Shown in pieces: positions 32,790 to 44,111 of a DNA stretch of 64,000 nucleotides. A model generated the notes under the pieces. The model was given only the letters and a program-made list of their open reading frames with translations, was not told where the DNA came from and did no database searches. The position numbers and the translations under genes were made by a program. Origin of the DNA: Deroplatys truncata. Lineage: Eukaryota > Arthropoda > Insecta > Mantodea > Mantidae. Where the stretch lies: positions 220,243,498-220,307,497 of the forward strand of contig CM060978.1 of NCBI GenBank assembly GCA_030765065.1. Direction: 5' to 3'. How positions within the stretch are numbered: position 1 is the stretch's first letter; each line of letters starts with the position of its first letter.

Positions 32790-33285
32790 ATATTTTTAAT
32801 CGCAACATAATGTATAACTAAAGTAAATAACAGTTTTTACTCTCAAAGAGGACAGTTTTCTAGACATTATTGGAAGGATCTGTCGAATCCAAATACAGAA
32901 CTAAATAAAACACTGTTTTGCAGAATTTCTCCATCTTCTATGATGTGCGGGTAGTTTGTCTATCACAAATGTAAGAGATCCCGAGCTCGAATCTCGATTA
33001 GGGAGGGTTATCCGGATAAGGTTTTTCCGGGGGTTAGCCTTATACTGAAAAGACGAATTTTGGGTATCTTTAAGCTCTATGAATACTATGATACTCATTT
33101 TAGTATCATTTGATTCATTATCCAATATGACTTAAACGGTTAAAGAACGCTAAACTAAAATAAAAATAAAATTCTCCATGAAATAGTATTTTTAATGACA
33201 GTAATTACGATGTAAAGTTGAAGTAAATTACACTTATTACTATCAAAGAGGACACATTTACTAGACATTATCTTAACAATCTGTC
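32790..33285 (+). repeat. ~95-bp direct duplication flanking a SINE
   Basis: 32790-32885 and 33185-33283 share 'agtaaat.acagtttttactctc'-type sequence, then 'caaagaggaca', 'tagacattat' and 'atctgtc', offset by about 395 bp. The space between holds the SINE at 32935-33168. The copies are diverged, so the duplication is old. Confidence 0.7.
32935..33168 (+). mobile_element. short tRNA-derived SINE with A-rich tail
   Basis: The B-box-like GAGCTCGAATCTC is at about 32983. 'ttatccggataaggttttt', 'ggggttagcct' and 'tgaaaagacgaattttgggt' follow, and the end is 'ctaaactaaaataaaaataa'. The flanks repeat 'aatttctccat' (32924-32934) and 'aaattctccat' (33169-33179), consistent with a target duplication. 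Same family, opposite orientation: 59042-59280. Confidence 0.7.
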
Positions 33286-33286
33286 C

Positions 33287-33532
33287 ATGCGAGTGCTGCA
33301 TAAAATTGCCATAGAAATGTATTTAAATGACAAATTGGCTTCCCACATACCCATAATTCTTTCCCGATGCACGTCCAAAATATTTGCAAACATCGCAAGA
33401 GCCACGGTTAACACACACCACTACTTGGTCAAACAACAACGGCAAAATGCTCCAGACACATCCCTCCCTGCTATGTACGCGCTCGCTGAGAAGGTTGGTA
33501 AAATGCCGCCTGAAGCTGCGTTGACGACATAA
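33287..33532 (+). other. 81-codon open frame, unrecognised
   Basis: The frame begins MRVLHKIAIEMYLNDKLASH and ends TT-stop, just before the minisatellite flank. No domain is recognised. The opposite strand (33323-33550) is open for 75 codons as well, which weakens the case for a gene. It could be a fragment of an exon or transposon. Confidence 0.2.
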
Positions 33533-33553
33533 ATGGAAGCGAGTGTACATTTT

Positions 33554-36434
33554 CGAGGCCCCGCTCCACCTTAAAGTTAGTTGCAGAGTTTTCGTTGGAA
33601 ATACTGGTACACTTTTGAGCTCCTACTGCCCTGAATATTGCAGATATTTCTTTGGAAATACTGCTACAATTTTGAGCTCCTACTCCTCTAAATATTACAG
33701 AGTTTTCGTTGGAAATACTGGTACACTTTTGAACTCCTACTCCCCTAAATGTTACAGATATTTCGTTGAAGATACTGGCAAATCAAGAGAGCAGAGTCCT
33801 TCGAATAACGAAGACAACAGGCTTGCTTACAAAGCGCTATAAGATGTTAAAATATCGAGGCCCCGCTCCACCTTAAAGTTAGTTGCAGAGTTTTCGTTGG
33901 AAATACTGGTACACTTTTGAGCTCCTACTGCCCTGAATATTGCAGATATTTCTTTGGAAATACTGGTACAATTTTGAGCTCCTACTCCTCTAAATATTAC
34001 AGAGTTTTCGTTGGAAATACTGGTACACTTTTGAACTCCTACTCCCCTAAATATTACAGAGTTTTCGTTGGAAATACTGGTACACTTTTGAACTCCTACT
34101 CCTCTAAATATTACAGAGTTTTCGATGGAATACTGGTACACTTTTGAACTCCTACTCCCCTAAATATTACAGAGTTTTCGTTGGAAATACTGGTACACTT
34201 TTGAGCTCCTACGCCTCTAAATATTACAGAGTTTTCGTTGGAAATACTGGTACACTTTTGAACTCCTACTCCTCTAAATATTACAGAGTTTTCGTTGGAA
34301 ATACTGGTACACTTTTGAACTCCTACTCCCCTAAATATTACAGAGTGTTCGTTGGAAATACTGGTACACTTTTGAGCTCCTACTCCTCTAAATATTACAG
34401 AGTTTTCGCTGAAAATACTGGTACACTTTTGAACTCCTACTCCCCTAAATATTACAGAGTTTTCGTTGGAAATACTGGTACACTTTTGAGCTCCTACTCC
34501 TCTAAATATTACAGAGTTTTCGTTGGAAATACTGGTACACTTTTGAACTCCTACTCCCCTAAATATTACAGAGTTTTCGTTGGAAATACTGGTACACTTT
34601 TGAAAAACTACTCCCCTAAATATTACAGAGCTTTCGTTGGAAATACTGGTACACTTTTGAGCTCCTACTCCCCTAAATATTACAGAGTTTTCGTTGGAAA
34701 TACTAGTACACTTTTGAACTCCTACTCCCCTAAATATTACAGAGTTTTCGTTGGAAATACTGGTACACTTTTGAACTCCTACTCCCCTAAATATTACAGA
34801 GATTTCGTTGGAAATATTGGTACACTTTTGAACTCCCACTTCCCTAAATATTACAGGGATTTTGTTGGAAATGCTAGTACACTTTTGAACTCCCACTTCC
34901 GTAAATATTAGAGAGATTTTGTTGGAAATACTTGTACACTTTTGAACTCCTACTTCCCTAAATATTACAGATATTTCGTTGGAAATACTGGTACACTTTT
35001 GAGCTCCTACTTCTCTAAATATTACAGAGATTTTGTTGGAAATACTGGTACACTTTTGAACTCCTACTTCCCTAAATATTACAGAGATTTTATTGGAAAT
35101 ACTGGTACACTTTTGAACTCCTACTCCCCTAAATATTACAGATATTTCTTTGGAAATACTGGTATACTTTTGAACTCCTACTTCCCTAAATATTACAGAT
35201 ATTTCTTTGGAAATACTGGTACACCTTTGAACTCCTACTTCCCTAAATATTACAGAGATTCGGTTGGAAATACTGGTACACTTTTGAACTCCTACTTCCC
35301 TAAATATTACAGATATTTCGTTGGAAATACTGGTATACTTTTGAACTCCTACTTCCCTAAATATTACAGATATTTCGTTGGAAATACTGGTATACTTTTG
35401 AACTCCTACTTCCCTAAATATTACAGAGATTCGGTTGGAAATACTAGTACACTTTTGAGCTCCTACGCCTCAAAATATTACAGAGTTTTCGTTGGAAATA
35501 CTGGTACACTTTTGAACTCCTACTCCTCTAAATATTACAGAGTTTTCGTTGGAAATACTGGTACACTTTTGAACTCCTACTCCCCTAAATATTACAGATA
35601 TTTCTTTGGAAATACTGGTATACTTTTGAACTCCTACTTCCCTAAATATTACAGATATTTCTTTGGAAATACTGGTACACCTTTGAACTCCTACTTCCCT
35701 AAATATTACAGAGATTCGGTTGGAAATACTGGTACACTTTTGAACTCCTACTTCCCTAAATATTACAGATATTTCGTTGGAAATACTGGTATACTTTTGA
35801 ACTCCTACTTCCCTAAATATTACAGATATTTCGTTGGAAATACTGGTATACTTTTGAACTCCTACTTCCCTAAATATTACAGAGATTCGGTTGGAAATAC
35901 TAGTACACTTTTGAGCTCCTACGCCTCAAAATATTACAGAGTTTTCGTTGGAAATACTGGTACACTTTTGAACTCCTACTCCTCTAAATATTACAGAGTT
36001 TTCGTTGGAAATACTGGTACACTTTTGAACTCCTACTCCCCTAAATATTACAGAGTTTTTGTTGGAAATACTGGTACACTTTTGAGCCCCTACGTCTCTA
36101 AATATTACAGATATTTCGTTGGAAATACTGGTACACTTTTGAACTCCTACTTCTCTAAATATTACAGATATTTCGTTGGAAATACTGGTACACTTTTGAT
36201 CTCCTACGTCTCTAAATATTACAGAGATTTTGTTGAAGATACTGGTACACTTTTAAACTCCTACTTCTCTAAATATTACAGATATTTCGTTGGAAATACT
36301 GGTACACTTTTGAACTCCTACTTCTCTAAATATTACAGAGATTTTGTTGAAGATACTGGCAAATCAAGGGAGCAGAGTCGTTCAAATAAGGAAGACAACA
36401 GGATTGCTTACAAAGCGCTATAAGATGTTAAAAT
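33554..36434. repeat. 57-bp minisatellite, two duplicated blocks, about 46 units
   Basis: The unit is 57 bp, so every frame stays in phase. The forward frame repeats NSYSPKYYRVFVGNTGTLL (19 codons) and the reverse frame repeats NENSVIFRGVGVQKCTSIS. Block 1 (33554-33853) holds about 3.4 units; block 2 (33856-36434) about 43. Both blocks begin with the same flank ('cgaggccccgctccacctta') and end with the same ~75-bp flank ('caaatcaaggagcag'-like to 'tacaaagcgctataagatgt'). The whole flank-array-flank segment was therefore duplicated. Long frames (255 and 493 codons forward, 261 reverse) follow from the period; none begins with ATG. One 1-bp deletion (34124) and one TAC-to-TAG change (34909-34911) interrupt the forward frame. 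Confidence 0.93.
35116..36027. repeat. 456-bp higher-order repeat (8 units) present twice in tandem
   Basis: Eight consecutive 57-bp units of distinct sequence (variants RYFFGNTGILL, RYFFGNTGTPL, RDSVGNTGTLL, RYFVGNTGILL twice, RDSVGNTSTLL, SSYASKYYRVF, NSYSSKYYRVF) occur in the same order at 35116-35571 and 35572-36027. The offset is exactly 456 bp, fixed on 'ctactcccct' at 35121 and 35577. The copies appear identical, so this is the newest amplification in the array. Confidence 0.9.
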
Positions 36435-37550
36435 AGCATTATATAGGTTACAATCATGAAAATTTTACAGAATATCCGTTGATAATGCTTATATACGTCT
36501 GTGCTATACAAAGAAGAAAATGCGAGATCATAAAAAACCGCCATACTGCACTCTACCCAACATACTGGTACCATTGGTGCTTTATATTACACTGGATAAG
36601 TATGCTTAAAGCGTACTCCCTTAGCAAGGACAGTATACGCGCTAGTAGGCGGGATCCCTCGGCGATAATTTAGGAACTAACGATGCACTGTGCTTGAGAA
36701 ATTAAAGACAACCCTTTTAAGCTAATAAACGCAACGAATGTTCTGTGATGAGTCTGCGAGTTTAATGTTGTAGCATGTATTTCGGAGCACAGAGTTAATG
36801 AAGTACGATTCAAAAAGCCAATTAAACCATGCTATTTTAAGTTCACATTACGGCTAACTATAGCCCGTACAGAATGATGCGAAAGTTTAAAATTCGTTAA
36901 TGAATAGCTTTCAAAAAATCTCTGCTTTTCTCTCCCTAATTGCGCATGGAGTAATTAACACACAAGCAATACATTCAAAGCGCTGCAGTGGAATCAATCC
37001 GCTTTGGCAATATGAATGTTGCTTTCTGTAGATGGCCACCGTTTTAGTGAATACGCGTTGTATAATTAAACATTTCTCGTCTCGTGATGTATTTCCCTCT
37101 TTTCCTTTAGTCGCTAGCAAAACACTAATATGAATATTTTAAATTACGCTTCATAGCCGTTATTGAAAATGGGATTTTCACAATTCGCAAATGTAGAGCG
37201 CAGAATGCACGGAAAATATTCAACGTGGATATGCCATTTTCGAAAAACCTCATTTTATAAGCATGATGCGAGTTCTTATTTTAAGGTTACAAGCTGTGAA
37301 ATTCCTGAAAACAATTGTCGTGCTACACTCTTCGGTATTACGGTGCAGCTATAAAACTGGTAGAAGAAATATCGAATTAAGAATATACGAGTTTTCAAAT
37401 TTCCGAATGTTGACCTCTGCTATAGAGAACATTATCAAATGTTTTTAACTAAAGCTATTGCAATAATCTTTCACTAACTTATTTTATTAAGTTTCCTTGT
37501 TTATCAAGTCTATGATTACTGAGTTTTACTGTTTACTTTACCACAATTAC
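36435..37550. other. intergenic, nothing recognised
   Basis: No repeat family or coding signature is seen. Frames at 36479-36673, 36911-37120 and 37163-37354 lack motifs. Confidence 0.4.
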
Positions 37551-37554
37551 ACAT

Positions 37555-37665
37555 ACAACACACACACGCACAAACGCCCATGCCCATGTTGGGACTAAAC
37601 CCCGCGACCCTCAGCTTGACGGAGCGCCGAAGTTATACGCTCCAGCGACCACGGTTATGAGGGCT
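37555..37665 (-). mobile_element. tRNA-like SINE fragment
   Basis: On the minus strand: 'accgtggtcgctggagcgta', then 'ctccgtcaagctgagggtcg' and 'ggtttagtccc', followed by a (GT)n tract. This resembles the tRNA-like head of a SINE with a decayed B box. Short and uncertain. Confidence 0.35.
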
Positions 37666-38040
37666 GGCTAACATTAAGAAGAAAAGCCGAAACACAACTT
37701 GCCGTTTTGCAAATAGAGCAACTTGGCTCCACTTGGTACGGTGGTGAAAAATGATAACAACGTGCAACATCGACAGCAATAACGAATAATTCATGTAACC
37801 CAATATTACTTCATTTAAACTATGTAGATAAATGTTATCAGTAAAACTTTGCTGATTAATATTATTTAAAACGTCCAAAACACAAATATATTTCTCGATT
37901 TCGCGTCCTATTAAACAGTCCTTGAGGAAAGGAACGGCTATGCTATGTCTCTTTTCTAAGTGAGATGTAACGTATATTAAGTTTAATAGGAGTTAGAGCG
38001 AGATTGTAACATACTCTCATACGCGCATAGTGCAAAGAAA
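37666..38040. other. intergenic, nothing recognised
   Basis: No feature can be supported here. Confidence 0.4.
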
Positions 38041-38044
38041 TTTT

Positions 38045-38892
38045 TAAAAAAAGTCGTACTTGCATGCTTTTCTCTACTCTTGTAAAAACTATTTTTACAA
38101 ACTTATTCTCCATCTATTTCATGTTAATCAAGATAAACATTTGCAGAAACTATCTTATTGCTAATTTTCTTGTAGATGTAAGGGGAACATGCTAGGCTTT
38201 AAGCGATAGTCAAGTCTTTTAAGAGCTGATTGCTATGTGGAACATTCCATTCTCTTTGCACGTCCTAGACATAAGAAAGACGAATAACGAGTTTCCATTT
38301 GAGAAAAAAATGGGTTTGAAAATTCATACAAATAACAAGCAATATCTCGGAAATGGTTCACTCAACAGCCAAAAATGTATGTGACATAAATTGTGTGTTT
38401 TAAGAGATCTATATTTTTTTCTGTGGTAAAATTTTGTCTATTTCTTACGGTTACCAGTTATGCAAAAATCATTCAGAATGAAGAGGACTTTTGGGCATTA
38501 CCAGAAAATTCAATATGTACATTTCATTCCCCATGAAAATATCCAACATACGATATTTTAATCAAAACCTTTAGAGCCATTTTTGAGAAAATTAAAAATT
38601 TCAAAAAATGTTGCATGTAAAGGGTTATCTGGGGGAACGGATTTTTTTAAAAATCTCTCATCCTTGGAAGATGCTAAACTCAAATACCAAGTTTGGTATT
38701 TAATCGACTTTTTGTTTTTAAGTTATGCTGTTCTGACAGACAGACAGACACACACACACATGGACATGTTTCCAAAATGCTTAATTTAGATTCAGGGCAC
38801 CTCAAAACATGTATTTCCGGTGAAATCTCTGTATTGCATTTTTGGGTGGAGTGCATTACTCCCCCTACTTAATATACCAGAAGAGAAAGTAA
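38045..38892 (+). mobile_element. R1 repeat
   Basis: The copy runs from 'gcatgcttttctctactctt' to 'cccctacttaatataccaga' and 'agagaaagtaaa'. The inner microsatellite is 'gacagacagacagacacaca' (GACA/CA), the complement of the GTCT type. A 68-codon frame inside is repeat-derived. Confidence 0.88.
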
Positions 38893-39274
38893 AACGGTGA
38901 AATCGCAATTCTTGGTTTTAGTACCAGTCTTTTAAATCGTTGACACGCACTGGATCGGGCTTGGTATATAGGTCATATTAATTTAAACCTACTGTAAAGT
39001 TCTATACTAACTAATAAAACAAAAGGGGAACTCTCTAACATTGATACAAGGCAATATTAATACAATTAAATTACTTAAGTGCAGCTGCAGTCAGAGTTAT
39101 GTTCCGTGCTGTAAAGTCTAAAGCGAATAAAGTGTTGAGTTTAAACGCAGAAACATAAGCGGCGAAACAGCTGATCCGAAGTGAAAGAACGTAACTTCAG
39201 AGAGAGAGTCACTGCTTGTACCAAATCAGGCGAATTGCATGAAATGGGGAGAGTAAAAAGTAAGGGCCTGGGCC
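38893..39274. other. intergenic, nothing recognised
   Basis: No feature can be supported here. Confidence 0.4.
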
Positions 39275-39480
39275 GGCCCCGTAGCTCAGTCAGTAGAGCA
39301 ACAGCCTGCTTGCAAGAGGTCCCGGGTTCGATACCCGGCTGAGGGATGGGAACTTTTCTCTAGCCAAGATTATTCCGTATCGTCCCCAGAGTCTGGAAGT
39401 ATGAATGAGAGAGTTAATATGTGTGTGTATGTGACCAAATGTTTAAAGCACGAAAAGCGCAAGAAACCCAATAATAAGAG
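39275..39480 (+). mobile_element. tRNA-like sequence with SINE-like body
   Basis: 'ccccgtagctcagtcagtag' gives a strong A box and D arm. GGTTCGATACC within 'cccgggttcgatacccgg' gives a perfect T arm of five pairs. The acceptor ends (ggccccg / ctgaggg) pair poorly and the anticodon stem is not convincing, so this is a tRNA-derived repeat rather than a working tRNA. The body to 39480 is unremarkable. Confidence 0.5.
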
Positions 39481-39522
39481 AACAGAAGTTAACACCATTG
39501 CCAATAGGTAGTGAGTTGCAAA

Positions 39523-39972
39523 GGAAAGGTAGAATCAGATGACTGAAAAATTCAATGCCATAGCCGGGATTTGAACCCGGTCTCCGTCCGGTTGCTCTAA
39601 CCACTGAGCTACAATGGCATCATGCTGGCACGCCATTAAATTCTCCAGCTGACTCTAATTATTCCTGGCAAACCGGTTGTGGTTTACTGGGAAAAATTGC
39701 AGTCAGTTAATTGATTGGCCTAATAGTGGTTGAAACTAAAAGCCCGGGAATTAAAGAATGTAAGTCGCCATTGGGGTATGACATCTCAATACAATTTGGG
39801 ATCTTCTTGTGGTTTACCGGAAAAAATTCGAGTCAGCTGGAGAATTTAATGGCGTGCCGGCATGTTGCCATGATAGCTCAGTGTTTAGAGCAACCGGACG
39901 GAGACCGGGAGATACGTGGTTCAAATCCCGGCTATGGCATTGAATTTTTCAGTCATCTTATTCTACCTTTCC
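39523..39972. repeat. inverted pair of tRNA-like elements (~165-bp arms)
   Basis: The left arm (39523 to about 39690) is the reverse complement of the right arm (about 39810 to 39972). Both contain a tRNA-like core. On the minus strand the left arm reads GCCATTGTAGCTCAGTGGTT, then an anticodon-arm region, then GGTTCAAATCCCGGCTATGG. The acceptor ends GCCATTG/CTATGGC pair at six of seven positions. The right arm carries an extra 'agatacgtg' before the T arm. The loop is about 110 bp and itself has direct repeats ('tgtggtttactgg' / 'tgtggtttaccgg'). Confidence 0.8.
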
Positions 39973-40049
39973 AACCCTGTCCAACACACGGCTTATGTGA
40001 AAGAACAATTATTTCCAAGACCAATGTAGTTAAAAGGCGGAATATAAAT

Positions 40050-40796
40050 GCAATCTGATGTGTTACACTCACATGACTGTCTCTACTCTTGTACAAAATA
40101 TTTTTACAAACGCTTATTCTCCATATGCTTCATGTTAATCCTGATATCGAGATGCTAATCTTATTGCTAATTTTCTTGTAGATGCAAGGGGAATGGGTAG
40201 GCTTTAAGCGATGGTCAAATAATCTAAGAGCTGGTTGCTATGTGCAGTATACCATCTCTCTGCATTTTCATTTGAGAAAAAGTATAAGTATTGGAAAATT
40301 TAAGGGAATTACAGGCAATATCTCGAAAACGGTTCACTCAACAAAAAAAAACTGTATATGACATAAATTGTGTATTTTAATGCAATCTACATTTCTTGTG
40401 TAGTAAAATTTTGTCTATCTCTTGTGGTTTATCAGTTATGCAAAAGTCGTTCACAATGAAGAATACTTTTGGAGACATTCCCAGAAAATTCGAGATATAC
40501 ATTTCATTTGTCATGAAAATATCTTAAATATATGAGTTTTAATCAAATTAGTTAGAGCCATTTATGAGAAAATTAAAATTTTCAAAAAATGTTCCATGTA
40601 AAGTGTAATCTGGGGTGGGGGGATTTTCTTGAAAACCTCCGTGTCACATCTCTGGAAGATACTGAACCTAAATACCAAGTTTGGTGTTTATCCGACTGTT
40701 CGTTTCTGAGTTATGCTGTTCACAAATCTCGATATCGAATTTTTGGGTGGAATACAATACTTTCCCCTACTTACATACGTAGTAGAGAAAGTACAA
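40050..40796 (+). mobile_element. R1 repeat lacking its microsatellite block
   Basis: The copy runs from 'atctgatgtgttacactcac' to 'cccctacttacatacgtagt' and 'agagaaagt'. About 100 bp between 'gctgttcaca' and 'aatctcgatatcgaattttt' are missing compared with other copies, which removes the CA/GACA tract. Confidence 0.9.
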
Positions 40797-41521
40797 AAAA
40801 ACACGTTGTGAAATAGACTAGGTCATGTGAAACTAAGGTAATAACAAGTTGAAAAGAATATTTGTAATGACCCACGTAAATTTGTCTCGATAGAAGCACA
40901 GCTCAACCCAGCTACACAGCCGCTTCCCTGCATCATCTTCAAATGTCAATATTTTTCATAAAGGTGTAATATTTGGCCGAATCTTACTATACTGCTCACT
41001 GTAGATATTAGTTATTTACCCATGATCGAAAATTATCAGCATTATTTGCTAGTGGTTTTAGTATAGAACAGTATTATTAGGAATATTAGCTTTTCGTTGT
41101 GCTGGTCTCTACTTATTACTGCGCTACAAGCGTGCTTGTTTAGGATCAAAGCACTGTATATAATTCACCCTCTTACTGAGTAAATGAGTATAAAGTGATA
41201 CAGCGCTATATGAGCTTATCCTTATGAAGGTTTGAATTCCCTCTCAAGAGACTGAAGATAACACAACTTGCAGCGTGCATAAACCCAGGGGGAGCAAAAC
41301 TCTATTATTCTACATTTAGCTAACGGAACAAGAATAATAAACGTTTAGGCAATACGATTACTAAACCAGTACTTAGTTTGATACCGAAGTTCTAGTTAAG
41401 CTTTTGTTCTTGTAGATGTATGTCTTCCCCAAAAATCTCTAGATTAAATGTGATAAAATATGAAATATCCACAACAACTTACCGGTTTAAAAGTATAGCT
41501 TCTCTCAAAGTAAAGTACTCC
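40797..41521. other. unique spacer between opposed R1 copies
   Basis: About 725 bp with no recognised feature lie between head-to-head R1 copies. Confidence 0.4.
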
Positions 41522-42381
41522 TTTTACTTTCTCTACTACATATAGTAAGTAGGGGAATTATTGCAATCTACCCTAAAATTCAGTACTGAAATTTCACTGA
41601 AATACATGTTTTGAGGCCTTCTTAATCCAAAAAAGTATTTTTGGAAACATATACGCGTGTGCGTCTGTGTGTCTGTCTTTGAACAACATAACTCAGAAAC
41701 GAATAGTCGGATAAACACCAAACTTGGTATTTAGGTTCAGTATCTTCTAGAAATGCGACACAAAGGTTTTCAAGAAAATCCCCCCACCCCAGATTGCCCT
41801 TTACATAGAAAATGTTTCGAAAATTTTAATTTTCTCAAAACTAGCTCAAACGATTTTGATTAAAATATCATATATTTAAGATAATTTCATGACAAATAAA
41901 ATGTATATCTTGAATTTTCTGGGAATGTCTCCAAAAGTATTCTTCATTGTGAACGACTTCTGCATAACTGGTAAACCATAAGAGATAGAAAAAATTTTAG
42001 TACACAAAAAATGTAGATCGCGTTAAAATACACAATTTATCTCATATTCCTTTTTTTGTTTTGTGTTTTGTTGAGTGAACCATTTTCGAGATATTGCTTG
42101 TTATTCCCTTAAATTTTCCAATACTTATACTTTTTCTCAAATGAGAATTTTTTATTCATTTTTTTTTGTCCTGGTAATGCAAAGAGAATGGAATACTGCA
42201 CATAGCAACCAGCTCTTAAAATATTTGACTATCGCTTAAAGCCTACCAATTCCCCTTGCATCCACCAGAAAATTAGCAATAAGATTATGATATGAAGCAT
42301 AGATATGAAGAATAAGCGTTTGTGAAAATAGTTTGTACAAGAGTAGAGAAGGTCATGTGAGTGTAACACATCAGGTTTTTA
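41522..42381 (-). mobile_element. R1 repeat, well preserved
   Basis: The copy runs from 'ttttactttctctactacat' to 'gagtagagaaggtcatgtga', 'gtgtaacacatcagg' and the T-run. It lies in inverted orientation to 40050-40796. Confidence 0.92.
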
Positions 42382-42704
42382 CCTCTATGTTGGAACTATT
42401 TTAAGTTGTGAACTAATTGGTCACTTGAGCAAATTTCACATTTTGCAAATGTTGCGAGTTAAATATGTAAACAAGTTTACAAATCTATGAGGTAAGATAT
42501 AATGGTAGCTTTTCGTTTCTAAGGAATAAGTAATTTAATCGTATTATTATTCTGCAAAATGTTACTTTAGAACATGAATGTGAAGAAGAGAAGCAATGGT
42601 ATTAAAGGTTCACATGGCTGTTTTTGGGGGGGGGGATCACATAGTACGAAAACTTTGTAATTTATATTTTGAAAATACATCTTAATATGTGCATTATGTG
42701 GGAA
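42382..42704. other. intergenic, nothing recognised
   Basis: A run of ten G at 42626-42635 is the only visible peculiarity. Confidence 0.4.
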
Positions 42705-43130
42705 CCGAGCGAGATGGCTTCTCGGTAACGTGTGTGTCTCACATTTGGGAGGCCCCTGGTTCGGTTTCTGTCGGACGGACCACTATGACCATGTTTTTTT
42801 CGTGGTTTCCGCAGATCGGTAGGCGAATGCTGGATGGGTTTCCCTTCTACCACCAATTTTCTATCGCAATTATATTTTTGCATCTGCTTCACCTCATCTG
42901 TTTCAGGGTTGTAGGATCAGGCGACGGCGGTTGGCATGTCATGGCAGGACGGTGGGATTTGCGACTGGAAAGATTTCTTCCTGGAACTTGGCAGCACTGC
43001 TGCGGCCACCTTCCGCCTGGGAGTGTCTCTGGGACCTCCAGGTTGAGGGTGGCTAAGGGCCCCGGGTGCAGTGCTGTGCTCCAGTTACTGGAGACCCCTC
43101 CGTGTGACTACTTCTAACTCCTAACATCAT
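42705..43130 (+). mobile_element. tRNA-derived SINE, family A variant
   Basis: The head ACCGAGCGAGATGGCTTCTC is followed by the B-box-like GGTTCGGTTTC at 42758-42768. The body has 'ggtaggcgaatgctggatgg', 'tctaccaccaattt' and 'tttcagggttgtaggatcag', then 'gcgacggcggttgg'. The last two blocks recur reversed at 46690-47070. The 142-codon frame over it is a by-product. Confidence 0.75.
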
Positions 43131-44111
43131 GTGGGAGGTAATGACGTCTTGCGTGGCCAACTCTCGTGAATGACATGCAAGAACCTTGCAATGAAAATTC
43201 TAAAACTGAAGCAAGGCTCTTCTACCCATACGCTGGCGACAATCTCAGAAAGCGAAGGTTCTGTAGGTATTAAAAGTTATTACAGTAAGACTAGTTTTAG
43301 GCTGTTTTCTTGGATTCTTTTAGGCTAATAGGGATCCTTTCTTTGGAAATATAAAATTGATGTTCACCACAGAAACGAAAATGGAAGTTATTCATCCTTT
43401 GAACACTATTGCCAATGGTAAAGCTCAGACATTTGAAGATTATGTTTTAACAAATGTGTTGCACGTTACACACTAGGACCTTATTAGTGTTTAACTTATA
43501 AAAATTATTGCAAAATGAAAAATATTCTAAAGCATGTCAATTAAATTCCACCTCATTTTTACAGTGACTGATAAATCGACTTTCAATGTCTTGTAGAGCT
43601 CATCATTCAGACGTCTTTGTTTAAAGCTTATATATGTCAAATATATAATGGTTTTGTAACCTATTGTTACATTGAAATATGAGATAATATTTATGCTTCC
43701 TATTATTAAAGCATCATACGCTATACTTGGCAACCTTGAGGGATTAGTTCTTCATGAAAGCGTTCCAAGCACCATTATAACTTTTGAGAGGTTGCGACGC
43801 TCGTTTAATGTAACGGTTTAGCATTCAAGGACCATAAAATGTGAGAGGATGATAATAGTAGTGGCTGCGGCATTAGTATGTGGTGGGTGACTCGGATAGA
43901 TGCTGAGCAGTAGGTTGGGTGGCGTATTACCCGTCGCTGCAGTGGCTTCTGTTGTGATGACAATACGAATAACTTACAGATGTTCAAAACAAGATTCTTT
44001 CTGCTCGTATGTGATAGCTCTGAAGCTGTTATGAAAATTTGTGAAAACACTTTCTTTTATGGAATTTACAGGACGGATTTTTCTGTCGTATGAGTAATGA
44101 CTGATTTGACG
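43131..44111. other. intergenic, nothing recognised
   Basis: No feature can be supported here. Frames at 43527-43733 and 43805-44050 are without motifs. Confidence 0.4.

Noticed and set aside
34942..36423. 493-codon frame as a large repeat protein
   Set aside because: It lacks an ATG, is a direct consequence of a 57-bp period, and the reverse strand has an equally long frame in the neighbouring part. It is kept as a finding to test, not called as a gene.
33554..36434. CRISPR array
   Set aside because: The 57-bp units are contiguous without unique spacers, and the context is eukaryotic.
39275..39347. Functional tRNA gene
   Set aside because: The A and B boxes and T arm are good, but the acceptor stem does not close properly and the anticodon stem is weak. 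It looks tRNA-derived, not functional.
42689..43117. 142-codon forward frame
   Set aside because: It coincides with a family A SINE, with head and body shared with other copies. No protein motif.
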